Assembly: GCA_023426365.1 (NCBI GenBank) | Contig: JAFAAW010000071.1 | Location: 1-7,911, forward strand | Reading direction: 5' to 3' | Origin: Pseudomonadota bacterium | Lineage (GTDB): Bacteria > Pseudomonadota > Alphaproteobacteria > Rhodospirillales > Magnetospirillaceae | Length of the DNA stretch: 7,911 nt | Shown: positions 1-6,754 of the stretch, piece after piece | How the letters are laid out: each line of letters opens with the position of its first letter | How positions within the stretch are numbered: position 1 is the stretch's first letter | Notes under the pieces: model-generated | Databases searched by the model: none | The model's input: the letters and a program-made list of their open reading frames with translations, nothing else | Told to the model about the DNA's origin: nothing | Position numbers and translations under genes: made by a program

Positions 1-445
1 TGGCGTCGGCCAGCCAGTCGGCCATTTCCTCCTTTTCTTCCGCCATCTGCTCGAACATCGAGGCCATGGAGGCTTCGCCCTCGTGCTGGGCGGCGGCGGC
101 CAGGGCGCGGAAATTGGCGATTTCCCACTCCTCATAGGCCAGCGTGGTGGTCGCCTGCTTGACCACTTCGTCGGCGGAACTGCCGGCCAGCATGGCCTGG
201 GCGCGGCCGGCAAAGCGGGTGATGGCGTCCTTGATCGAAGACTTGTCGGCGCCCATCACCTCCAGCGCCTTGTCGATGCGGTCTTCCTGGATGCGGGTCA
301 GTTCGAGCTGCTGCTGGAACTTGGCGCGGATGTCGGGATAGTGCTCCAGGTGGTCCACCTGCCGTTGCAGGTTGTCGATGGACGCCCGCTCCATGGCATG
401 GGCGTCGCGCAGCCAGTCCAGCATGATTTCTCGGGTGTCGGCCAT
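1..445 (-). CDS. Ferritin-like DUF892 (YciF-type) protein, probable own start inside the SDR frame, partial
   Basis: ATG at 443-445 is preceded by AAAGGAGG with 6-base spacing, the best ribosome site in the left part of the window, so this domain is probably also (or only) translated on its own. The visible 148 residues are helical and rich in Glu, Gln and Ala. They match the DUF892/YciF pattern: an opening LDWLRDAHAMERA (9-21) helix, LELTRIQEDRID (47-58) in the second helix, YEEWEIANFRAL (104-115) in the third and EEKEEMADWL (136-145) in the fourth. DUF892 proteins are ferritin-like four-helix bundles, usually stress-induced; iron binding is not established for most. The typical length is about 150-170 aa, so little is missing beyond the left edge. 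It is in the same frame as the upstream SDR with no intervening stop, which is odd. The family call rests on pattern recall and was not searched. Confidence 0.7.
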   Translation of the reverse strand, partial: MADTREIMLDWLRDAHAMERASIDNLQRQVDHLEHYPDIRAKFQQQLELTRIQEDRIDKALEVMGADKSSIKDAITRFAGRAQAMLAGSSADEVVKQATTTLAYEEWEIANFRALAAAAQHEGEASMASMFEQMAEEKEEMADWLADA

Positions 446-1480
446 CGGGTGCCTCCTTTGCCTGTGCATGGCGTTCAACAAGCGGCGCCTGCGCTGCGTT
501 CCCAGCAACGCGGCCACCCCCAGCCCGGCCAGCGCCGCCGTCGCCGCCACCACCGCACCCCGGCGCAGGGTGGTTTCCGACACCGCGCCCACCCGGCCGC
601 GCGCCTGGGCGTCAAAGCGGCCGTGGGCGGCCCACGGCCCGTCCACCGGCCTGAGCAGGTTGTCGGCCAGCCGGGGTTCGGCGTCGGCGTCCTGTTCGGC
701 CGCCCAGGCGCGCGCGGCGGCGCGGTCGGCCAAAGCGGGGGCGGCCATGGTGCCGGCGATGGCCCGCACCGAAGGCCAGCCCACCCACACCTCGCGCGGG
801 CAGGCATGCATGGCGGCGACGATCGCCTCGGCCACCGGCTCGGGCTGGAAGATGGGGGGCACCGGGCGCGGGCGCCGGCCCATGCGGGTGCGCGCCCAGT
901 CGAATTGCGGGGTGTTGACCGCCGGCAGTTGCACCATGGTCAGGCGCACGCCGCCGATGCCGTCATGGATCAGCTCGCAGCGCACCGCGTCGGTAAAGCC
1001 GCGAACGGCGAATTTGGCGGCGCAATAGGCCGATTGCAGCGGGATGGCGCGATAGGCCAGCGCCGAGCCGACCTGCACGATGCGGCCGAAATTGCGCGGC
1101 CGCATGCGCCGAAGGGCGGCCAGGGTGCCATGCACCGTGCCCAGATAGGTCACGGCGGTGACGCGGGCGATCTCCTCCGCGGTCATCTGGTGGGCGGGGG
1201 AATAGACGGTCGCCATGGCGACGTTGATCCAGGCGTCCAGCGGGCCGAAGGCACGCTCGAGGCGCGCGGCGGCATCCTCGACGGCGTCGGCCTCGGCCAC
1301 GTCCAGCGGCAGCGCCAGGGCCTGGCCGCCCAGCGCCGCGATCTCGGCGGCGGCCTGGTCCAGCCGGCCCGCATGCCGCGCGATCAGCCCGATCCGGCAC
1401 CCCCGGCGCCCCAGGGCGCGTACCAGCGCCCGCCCCACACCGGCCGAGGCGCCGGTGACCATGACCGTCCAGCCGTCCAT
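1..1480 (-). CDS. SDR-family oxidoreductase with C-terminal membrane segment, continuous in frame with a ferritin-like DUF892 domain (partial)
   Basis: An open frame of 493 codons begins at ATG 1478-1480 and has no stop before the left edge. Residues 1-345 are a classical short-chain dehydrogenase/reductase: a Rossmann cofactor motif TGASAGVG (9-16), an LDV acidic site (59-61) and a Ser139-Tyr152-Lys156 catalytic set in SALAY...YCAAK. These are NAD(P)(H)-dependent oxidoreductases; the substrate cannot be told. The segment LPAVNTPQFDW (185-195) and a single hydrophobic stretch at about 308-327, followed by an Arg cluster, match a recalled SDR subfamily of about 330-345 aa with a C-terminal membrane anchor. 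In most SDRs the position of Val87 is the second Asn of an NNAG/NNAM motif. The expected SDR end is near residue 335, but reading continues through an Arg/AGG-rich linker into a ferritin-like domain (from residue 346). The start is preceded by GAGG nine bases upstream. The gene lies 71 bases downstream of the HybE gene on the same strand. The SDR assignment is firm; whether it is one protein or two is open. Confidence 0.75.
   Translation of the reverse strand, partial: MDGWTVMVTGASAGVGRALVRALGRRGCRIGLIARHAGRLDQAAAEIAALGGQALALPLDVAEADAVEDAAARLERAFGPLDAWINVAMATVYSPAHQMTAEEIARVTAVTYLGTVHGTLAALRRMRPRNFGRIVQVGSALAYRAIPLQSAYCAAKFAVRGFTDAVRCELIHDGIGGVRLTMVQLPAVNTPQFDWARTRMGRRPRPVPPIFQPEPVAEAIVAAMHACPREVWVGWPSVRAIAGTMAAPALADRAAARAWAAEQDADAEPRLADNLLRPVDGPWAAHGRFDAQARGRVGAVSETTLRRGAVVAATAALAGLGVAALLGTQRRRRLLNAMHRQRRHPMADTREIMLDWLRDAHAMERASIDNLQRQVDHLEHYPDIRAKFQQQLELTRIQEDRIDKALEVMGADKSSIKDAITRFAGRAQAMLAGSSADEVVKQATTTLAYEEWEIANFRALAAAAQHEGEASMASMFEQMAEEKEEMADWLADA
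452..459 (-). promoter_or_regulatory. Strong internal Shine-Dalgarno before the DUF892 start
   Basis: Read on the minus strand this is AAAGGAGG, six bases before ATG 443-445. It lies inside the continuous SDR frame, where it is read as Gln-Arg-Arg codons (CAA AGG AGG). Such a perfect ribosome site supports independent initiation of the ferritin-like domain, and suggests that the junction was once ordinary intergenic sequence. Confidence 0.7.
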
Positions 1481-1550
1481 GTTGCCGCACCTCGCGCTGC
1501 CCCTTGCTGCAACGCTTGGGCACGGGCGGCGTTCCCGGGCGGCTGCGGCG

Positions 1551-1573
1551 GTTACAGGCGTTCGTTACAGGCG
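1551..1573. repeat. Short tandem direct repeat at the 3' end of the HybE gene
   Basis: GTTACAGGCG occurs at 1551-1560 and again at 1564-1573, a period of 13 bases. On the minus strand the first-read copy is translated as Ala-Cys-Asn, while the second, shifted by one base, provides the TAA stop. With only one copy the frame would stay open down to about 963, so the duplication sets the present C-terminus. Confidence 0.7.
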
Positions 1574-2001
1574 CTGGGTTCCTCGGCCTCGGGCACCTTG
1601 AAATACTTGTCCAAGGCCGCCCAGGCGGTGGTCACCGCAACCGCCTGCACGTCGAAGCGGCCCATGGGCGAATACAGCGACGACGACAGATAGCGGCCGA
1701 CCTCCTCGACCTCGCCGATGGTGAACACGATGTCGCCGCGTGGCATGTCGTGATGGACCTTGGTGCCGACCTCGCCCGTGATCTGGCCGGGGCGGGTGGG
1801 CAGCAACAGGAAGTTCATGAACCACGGCGTGACCAGAATGCCGGCCAGCCAGTCTTCCCAGCGGCGGAAGCCCACGGTCTCGACCTTGAGGTTGTGGTTG
1901 TAGAGACCGATGTCCTTCATCCGCTCGTCGCCGATGCGGGTGAACTGCGCCTCCAACTGGGCTACCCGGGCCAGGTCCTCGGCGCTCATGGGATCGAACA
2001 T
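1552..2001 (-). CDS. hybE: HybE/HupJ-family [NiFe]-hydrogenase assembly chaperone
   Basis: 149 aa, close to the family's usual 140-180. HybE/HupJ proteins are cytoplasmic chaperones used while [NiFe] uptake hydrogenases are assembled; they are thought to act on the small subunit or its Tat precursor. The signature is the block ETVGFRRWEDWLAGILVTPW (41-60) with FMNFLLLP (61-68), where the family has 'VGF..W...WLGVLVTPWFMNLLLLP'. It is followed by GDIVFTIGEVEEVGRY (89-104) and a CSLFSPM-like SSSLYSPMGRFDVQ (106-119). The chosen start MFDPMSAEDL has AAGGAG six bases upstream. The frame opens earlier, at 2190, but those 63 residues look non-coding and lack a ribosome site. It is divergent from fbp and is followed on the same strand by the SDR gene. 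No hydrogenase structural or hyp gene lies in the window. The last codons and the stop lie within a 13-base tandem duplication. Confidence 0.85.
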   Translation of the reverse strand: MFDPMSAEDLARVAQLEAQFTRIGDERMKDIGLYNHNLKVETVGFRRWEDWLAGILVTPWFMNFLLLPTRPGQITGEVGTKVHHDMPRGDIVFTIGEVEEVGRYLSSSLYSPMGRFDVQAVAVTTAWAALDKYFKVPEAEEPSACNERL

Positions 2002-2139
2002 GGTGAACTCCTTGGGGCAAATGGGGGGCGGAGTGTAACGAAGGCCGGCCGTCCTGGCGACAGCCCAGGTCAAGTGTTGCGATTTCGTGGCAGGAATATG
2101 CGCGACTGGATTGCATAGGACGGATGGGTTGGGGTAGGA

Positions 2140-2169
2140 GTGGGCAGCCCACGCGGGTGGGACCCGCGT
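2140..2169. promoter_or_regulatory. Two abutting perfect inverted repeats upstream of fbp
   Basis: GTGGGC-A-GCCCAC (2140-2152) abuts and overlaps by two bases ACGCGGGT-GGG-ACCCGCGT (2151-2169). Both are perfect inverted repeats, with 6- and 8-base arms. They end 35 bases before the fbp ATG, in the divergent fbp/HybE region. No T-run follows, so they are not an intrinsic terminator. They could be a regulator site or a structured fbp leader. The repeats are directly visible; any function is inference. The rest of the 2002-2204 intergenic region contains no convincing -35/-10 pair. Confidence 0.5.
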
Positions 2170-2204
2170 CACCAGATCAACGCCAGTCATTTGAGGGGGA
2201 GACC

Positions 2205-3221
2205 ATGCCCTATAAGCGGATCACGCTGACCCACTTCCTGCTGCAGGAGCAGCGGCGGTTGAAGTCCTCGGGCGTGTTCACCTCGCTGATGAACGACATC
2301 CTCACCGCCTGCAAGATGGTCTCGCACGAGGTCAATCGCGGCGCCCTGGTGGGCAACCACGGCATCGCCGGTTCCGAGAACGTTCAGGGCGAGGAGCAGA
2401 AGAAGCTCGACGTTCTCGCCAACGACATCTTCATCCACATGAATTCGCAGGGCGGCACCTATGCGGCCATGGCGTCCGAGGAGCTGGAAGAGGTCCAGGC
2501 CGTCGCCGGCACCCACGAGGGGCGCTATCTGCTGCTGTTCGATCCGCTGGACGGCTCCAGCAACATCGATGTCAACATCTCGGTCGGCTCGATCTTCTCG
2601 ATCCTGCGCGTGCCGGACGGCGTCGATCCCAAGAGCCAGGACGCCTTCCTGCAGCCGGGCGTGAAGCAGGTGGCCGCCGGCTATGCGCTGTACGGCTCGT
2701 CCACCATGCTGGTGCTGACCACCGGCAACGGCGTCAACGGCTTCACCCTGGACCGTGACGTGGGCATGTTCTTCCTGACCCATCCGAACATGACCATTCC
2801 GGCGGACACCAAGGAATACGCCATCAACGGCTCGCGCGCGCGCCATTGGGAGCCGCCGGTGACGCGCTATGTGGACGAGTGCAACGCCGGCAAGGACGGC
2901 CCGCGCGGCAAGGACTTCAACATGCGCTGGGTCGCCTCCATGGTGGCCGAGGTGCATCGCATCCTGGTGCGCGGCGGCGTCTTCCTGTATCCGGCCGATG
3001 CCGAGAACATCGCGAAGGGCGGCAAGCTGCGCCTGATGTACGAAGCCAACCCCATGGCCTTCATCGTCGAGCAGGCCGGCGGCCTGGCCTCGACCGGCCG
3101 CGAGCGCCTGATGGAGGTGCAGCCCACCAGCCTGCACCAGCGCGTGCCGGTGATCCTGGGGTCCCGCAACGAGGTGGAGCGCGTCGTCGCTTATCACGGC
3201 GAATACGACGCCAACCGCTGA
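2205..3221 (+). CDS. fbp: Class I fructose-1,6-bisphosphatase
   Basis: 338 aa, full length for the class I (FBPase/inositol-phosphatase superfamily) enzyme. It hydrolyses fructose 1,6-bisphosphate to fructose 6-phosphate and phosphate in gluconeogenesis, and in the Calvin cycle if the host fixes CO2; it is cytoplasmic. Visible are metal-ligand acids SEE (91-93), the superfamily metal/phosphate motif DPLDGSSN (113-120) running into IDVNISVGSIFSI, WVASMVAEVHRIL (242-254), GGVFLYPAD (257-265), and KLRLMYEANPMAF (274-286) with the distal metal Glu280. The start MPYKRITLTHFLLQEQ matches the family N-terminus and has GAGGGGGAGA just upstream. The frame also opens at 2124, but those 27 residues look untranslated. 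It is followed by a strong intrinsic terminator and a convergent trpE, so it appears monocistronic, with no cbb partner in the window. No missing active-site residue was noticed. Confidence 0.97.
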   Translation: MPYKRITLTHFLLQEQRRLKSSGVFTSLMNDILTACKMVSHEVNRGALVGNHGIAGSENVQGEEQKKLDVLANDIFIHMNSQGGTYAAMASEELEEVQAVAGTHEGRYLLLFDPLDGSSNIDVNISVGSIFSILRVPDGVDPKSQDAFLQPGVKQVAAGYALYGSSTMLVLTTGNGVNGFTLDRDVGMFFLTHPNMTIPADTKEYAINGSRARHWEPPVTRYVDECNAGKDGPRGKDFNMRWVASMVAEVHRILVRGGVFLYPADAENIAKGGKLRLMYEANPMAFIVEQAGGLASTGRERLMEVQPTSLHQRVPVILGSRNEVERVVAYHGEYDANR

Positions 3222-3243
3222 TCGCGCGGCTGGCTGTCACGAC

Positions 3244-3282
3244 AAAGGCCGGCGGGGATGCCCCGCCGGCCTTTTCTTTTCT
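3244..3282 (+). terminator. Intrinsic terminator after fbp, possibly shared with convergent trpE
   Basis: A perfect hairpin has the 11-base GC stem GGCCGGCGGGG (3247-3257), loop ATG and CCCCGCCGGCC (3261-3271), extended by three A-T pairs. It is followed on the plus strand by TTTTCTTTTCTT. It lies 22 bases after the fbp stop. On the minus strand, downstream of trpE, the same stem is followed only by TTTGT, so termination there is expected to be weaker. No other terminator is visible between the two genes. Confidence 0.92.
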
Positions 3283-3304
3283 TCCCATTTCCGCTGCGCC
3301 GCGT

Positions 3305-4834
3305 TCAGCGCTTGCTTTGGGTATAGTTGATGGCTTCCTCGGCGGCGCGCACCAGGGCACGCGCCTTGTTCATGCATTCCTCGTGCTCCTTCTCGGGGTC
3401 CGAGTCGGCGACGATGCCGGCACCCGCCTGGACGTACATGGTGCCGTCCTTGATCAGCGTGGTGCGCAGCGCGATGCAGGTGTCCATGTTGCCGTTGCCG
3501 GCGAAATAGCCGATCGAACCGGCATAGAAGCTGCGGCGCTCGGGCTCCAACTCATCGATGATCTCCATGGCGCGGATCTTGGGCGCGCCCGAGGTGGTGC
3601 CGGCCGGAAAGCCCGCCATCAGCGCGTCCATGGCGTCGCAATCCTTGCGGATGCGGCCTTCCACGTTGGACACGATGTGCATGACGTGGCTGTAGTATTC
3701 CACGATCATCTTCTTGGTGACCTTGACCGAGCCGATCTCGGCCACCCGGCCCACGTCGTTGCGGCCCAGGTCCAGCAGCATCAGATGCTCGGCCAGTTCC
3801 TTGGGATCGGCCAGCAGGTCGGCGGCCAGTTCGTCGTCCTCGGTCTGGGTCAGGCCACGGCGGCGGGTGCCGGCAATCGGACGGATGGTCACGGTGTCGT
3901 CGCGCAGGCGCACCAGGATTTCCGGGCTGGACCCCACCAGTTGGAACCCGCCGAAATTCAGGAAGAACAGGAACGGGCTGGGGTTCATGCGCCGCAGCGC
4001 GCGGTAAAGCGAGAAGGGCGGCAGCTTGAACGGCACCGCCAGGCGTTGCGACAGCACCACCTGGAAGATGTCGCCGGCGGCGATGTATTCCTTCGCCTTA
4101 AGAACCTTGGCGCAATATTCCTCGCGGCTCATGGACGGAACCGGCGTGGGGACATGGCCGGCGTGGTCGATGAACTCGGACGGCGAGGGCAGGGGGCGGT
4201 CCAGCGCCTCGACCACATGTTCCAGCCGTTCGTGGGCCAGATCATAGGCGGCGCGGGCGTCGATGCCGGGGCGCGGCCACACCGGCACCACGGCGGTCAG
4301 CGTTCCGTTGACGTTGTCGAACATGGCCATGACGGTGGGGCGCATGAAGATGCCGTCCGGCACCCCGATCACGTCCGGGTTTCCGTCGGGCAGCTTTTCC
4401 ACCAGACGCACCATGTCATAGGACATGTAGCCGATCAGGCCCGCCGACATGGGCGGCAGATGGGGCGGAATGTCCACCCGGCTTTCCGCCACCAGGGCGC
4501 GGAACGAGGCCAGCGCGCCCTCATCCTCGGCCACCGGGCAGGGGATGAAATCGTCGGGCCGGGTACGGGCGTCGCGGTTGATCCAGGCCCGGTTGCCCTG
4601 GCACTTCCAGATCAGGTCCGGCTTCATGCCCAGCACCGAATAGCGGCCGCGCACCGCGCCGCCTTCCACCGATTCCAGCAAGAAGGTGTGGGACTGGCCG
4701 CCGGCCAGCTTCATGAAGGCGGAAACCGGCGTTTCCAGATCGGCGACCAGGATGCGCCACACCACCTGCGGCCGCCCGGCGTCATAGGCGGCGCGGAAGG
4801 CTTCGAACTCAAGTGCGCTGGTCATGGCCGTCAT
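3305..4834 (-). CDS. trpE: Anthranilate synthase component I
   Basis: 509 aa, normal for a free-standing TrpE without a fused glutaminase. It converts chorismate to anthranilate, the first committed step of tryptophan synthesis, using ammonia from the TrpG glutaminase subunit. The N-terminal domain carries the Trp feedback motif LLES (52-55). The C-terminal chorismate-binding domain shows PIAGTRRRG (319-327), the LMLLDLGRND block (351-360), HIVSNVEG (386-393) with catalytic-type His386, the FPAGTTSGAPK loop (409-419) and AGAGIVADSDPEKEHEE (470-486) with Mg-binding acids. It overlaps ppiD by ATGA, so it is probably translationally coupled. Met4 (ATG 4823-4825) is an alternative start just past the overlap. 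No trpG, trpD or trpC follows: the next gene is the convergent fbp, so the partner subunit must lie elsewhere. No trp leader peptide or attenuator is visible directly before it. Confidence 0.97.
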   Translation of the reverse strand: MTAMTSALEFEAFRAAYDAGRPQVVWRILVADLETPVSAFMKLAGGQSHTFLLESVEGGAVRGRYSVLGMKPDLIWKCQGNRAWINRDARTRPDDFIPCPVAEDEGALASFRALVAESRVDIPPHLPPMSAGLIGYMSYDMVRLVEKLPDGNPDVIGVPDGIFMRPTVMAMFDNVNGTLTAVVPVWPRPGIDARAAYDLAHERLEHVVEALDRPLPSPSEFIDHAGHVPTPVPSMSREEYCAKVLKAKEYIAAGDIFQVVLSQRLAVPFKLPPFSLYRALRRMNPSPFLFFLNFGGFQLVGSSPEILVRLRDDTVTIRPIAGTRRRGLTQTEDDELAADLLADPKELAEHLMLLDLGRNDVGRVAEIGSVKVTKKMIVEYYSHVMHIVSNVEGRIRKDCDAMDALMAGFPAGTTSGAPKIRAMEIIDELEPERRSFYAGSIGYFAGNGNMDTCIALRTTLIKDGTMYVQAGAGIVADSDPEKEHEECMNKARALVRAAEEAINYTQSKR

Positions 4835-6684
4835 TCTTCGCGCGAGAGCTGGCTGCGGTCCACCTTGACGCCGATGCTGGCATTCAGCGCGGCAAGGTAC
4901 TGTTCGATGAGATCGCCGGCCAGGGTGGTGCTGACCTGGTTCTGGGTCTGATCGACCGCCTTGGGCTGGCTGGCGGGATCGAACGGAACCACCTTGGCCA
5001 GGCGGCCGACGATCCAGCCGCCCTGGGTGGCGCTGGTGGCGACGCCGCCCACCGGGGCCTGGAACAGCTCGCTGACCAGGGACGGCGGCAGGGCGGCATT
5101 CTCGGCGCCCTCGCGGGTGAACGGCTGGGTGGTCTGGGCCTTGCCGCCCATGGACTGGGCCAGTTCGGCGGCGGGCTTGCCGGCCTTCAGGGCCTCGGCG
5201 ATCTTGGCGGCGCGTTCCTTGCCCATTTCATGACGGCGCTGGGCCTGCCACGCGGCCACCACGTCGCCGCGGATGTCCAGCAGCGGGCGGGGCTGGGGCG
5301 GGGTGACCGCCTCGACGCGGACGATGAAATAGCCCTCGCCCTCGGCCTCGGTGAGCTGGCTTTCCGTGCCCTGTTCGGTATGGAAGGCCACGTCCAGGAA
5401 GGTGTCGGCGCGCGGCAGGCCGGTTACCGGCTTGCCGGCGGGGGTGTTGCCGCGGGCATCGATGGCCGGGACCTTGACCACGTGCAGGCCGAAGCGGGAC
5501 GCGGTCTCCTCCAGGCTGATGCCGCCGGCCAGGGCGTCCTCGATCTGGGTGTTCAGCTCGTTCAGGCGCTCGCTGGACTTCTCGGCGCGCAGTTCGGCCT
5601 CGACCTGCTTCTTGATCTCGGCGACCGGCCGCACGCGGGTCTGGGCCACGTGCCAGCCCAGCGGCGACTTGACCGGGGCCAGGGTGGTGCCCGGCGCGGC
5701 GGCGAACACGGCCTCGGCCAGTTCGTCGGGCAGTTCGGTGCGGTCGACCATGCCCAGATCGATCACCTTGGCGCCGGTCTCGCGCGCCACGGCGGACAGG
5801 TCCTTGCCGGCCTTGACCAGGGCGGCGGCCTTGTCGGCGCTGGCCTGGTCGGTCAGCACCACCTGCGACATGGTCACCTTGTCGGTGGGCTGGAACTCGT
5901 CGATGCGGCTCTGATAGGCCTCCTCGACCATTTCCGGGGTCACCTCGACCATCGCGGCGACGGCGGCCGGATCGACCACCAGCACGGTCAGCGCGCGGTA
6001 TTCCGGGGCCATGAAGCGCTGGGCATTGGCCTTGTAGAACTCTTCCAGTTGCTCCTGGGCGGGGGCGGGCGGCAGCGGCAGCGACTCGTCGCGCACCAGC
6101 ACGGTTTCGGCGATGCGGCGCTCCTCGCGGAAGCGGGCCAGCGGCTCCACCATGCCCTGGGGCGCCTTGATGCCGCCCGACAGGCCCTCGGCCAGTTGGG
6201 TGCGCACCACGTTGGCGCGCTCCTGGCGCAGGAACTCGCGCTCGTTCAGCCCGGCGCGGGCCAGCGCCATGCGGAAACGGTCGCGGTCGAACTCGCCCTT
6301 TTCGTTGCGGAAGTTCGGATCGGCGGCGATGCGGGCGACCACGCCTTCCTCGGTCGCGGCCAGGCCCAGGCGGCGGCCGGCCTCCTCGATCAGGTTGCGG
6401 GTGACCAGGCTTTCGATGGTGCGATCCATGAAGCCCAGCTTGCGCGCGTCCTCGACCGTCAGCTTGCCGCCGAACATGGGGTTCATGCGCTCGACCTCGC
6501 GCTTGAACTCGGCATAAACCTCGGGCGCGCTGATCTGCACTTTGCCCACTTCGATGGCGGGGCCGTGGCCGAACATGCCGCCGCGCAGTCCTTCGACGCC
6601 CCAGGCGAGGAAGCTGAGTGCCAACAGAGCGAACAGGAGCTTGACCACCCAGGTCTTCGAGGCTTTGCGGAAGGTGTCGAGCAT
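4831..6684 (-). CDS. ppiD: PpiD/SurA-type membrane-anchored peptidyl-prolyl cis-trans isomerase
   Basis: 617 aa, in line with PpiD (about 620-630). These are inner-membrane-anchored periplasmic chaperones that meet proteins leaving the SecYEG translocon and help fold outer-membrane proteins. The start MLDTFRKASKTW is a short cytoplasmic tail, followed by one membrane segment (about 13-30). The SurA_N-like chaperone region covers about 40-200 with LGLAATEEGVVARIAADP (106-123) and GEFDRDRFRMAL (130-141). A parvulin-like domain spans about 250-355; its end, SPLGWHVAQ (340-348), is the usual 'T.FGYHI' motif. Many parvulin catalytic positions look degenerate, so it may act mainly as a chaperone. 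The frame opens at 6798, with in-frame Met codons 38 and 24 residues upstream, but the membrane anchor fits only the chosen start; its ribosome site (GGAAA) is weak. It overlaps trpE by ATGA and is divergent from tpiA. Confidence 0.93.
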   Translation of the reverse strand: MLDTFRKASKTWVVKLLFALLALSFLAWGVEGLRGGMFGHGPAIEVGKVQISAPEVYAEFKREVERMNPMFGGKLTVEDARKLGFMDRTIESLVTRNLIEEAGRRLGLAATEEGVVARIAADPNFRNEKGEFDRDRFRMALARAGLNEREFLRQERANVVRTQLAEGLSGGIKAPQGMVEPLARFREERRIAETVLVRDESLPLPPAPAQEQLEEFYKANAQRFMAPEYRALTVLVVDPAAVAAMVEVTPEMVEEAYQSRIDEFQPTDKVTMSQVVLTDQASADKAAALVKAGKDLSAVARETGAKVIDLGMVDRTELPDELAEAVFAAAPGTTLAPVKSPLGWHVAQTRVRPVAEIKKQVEAELRAEKSSERLNELNTQIEDALAGGISLEETASRFGLHVVKVPAIDARGNTPAGKPVTGLPRADTFLDVAFHTEQGTESQLTEAEGEGYFIVRVEAVTPPQPRPLLDIRGDVVAAWQAQRRHEMGKERAAKIAEALKAGKPAAELAQSMGGKAQTTQPFTREGAENAALPPSLVSELFQAPVGGVATSATQGGWIVGRLAKVVPFDPASQPKAVDQTQNQVSTTLAGDLIEQYLAALNASIGVKVDRSQLSREE

Positions 6685-6706
6685 GTTTTCCGGCTGATCG
6701 AGGGAG

Positions 6707-6743
6707 ATAAAAGGCGCACCGCGCCCGAAAGCGCGGGCGTGCG
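6707..6743 (-). promoter_or_regulatory. Hairpin followed by a short T-run in the ppiD leader
   Basis: On the minus strand CGCA-CGCCCG pairs with CGGGCG-CGG-TGCG (10 paired bases with a 3-base bulge and a 6-base loop). The alternative CCGCGC/GCGCGG pairing is mutually exclusive with it. CCTTTTAT follows directly. It lies between the proposed promoter and the ppiD start. It resembles a weak terminator or attenuator, but there is no leader ORF with Trp codons. Function unknown. Confidence 0.3.
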
Positions 6744-6754
6744 AATTTGTCGGC

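Noticed and set aside
963..1523. Minus-strand frame of 186 codons overlapping the SDR gene
   Set aside because: It is a one-base-shifted shadow of the SDR. The product is Arg/Gly/Ala-rich with no motif, while the other frame carries the full SDR signature.
83..1693. Long plus-strand open frame of 536 codons opposite the SDR/DUF892 and HybE genes
   Set aside because: It is antisense to well-supported coding sequence. The product is Gly/His/Arg/Gln-rich low-complexity sequence typical of GC-rich shadow frames, with no recognisable domain.
2002..2190. N-terminal extension of the HybE frame to 2190
   Set aside because: The extra 63 residues do not resemble the family and cross the fbp control region; the ATG at 2001 has a good ribosome site and fits the usual length.
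2187..3197. Minus-strand open frame of 336 codons opposite fbp
   Set aside because: It is antisense to a textbook fructose-1,6-bisphosphatase and has no motifs of its own.
2846..4951. Plus-strand open frame of 701 codons across the end of fbp and all of trpE
   Set aside because: It overlaps fbp in a wrong frame, crosses a strong terminator and is antisense to trpE. Composition is shadow-like (His/Gly/Arg/Gln).
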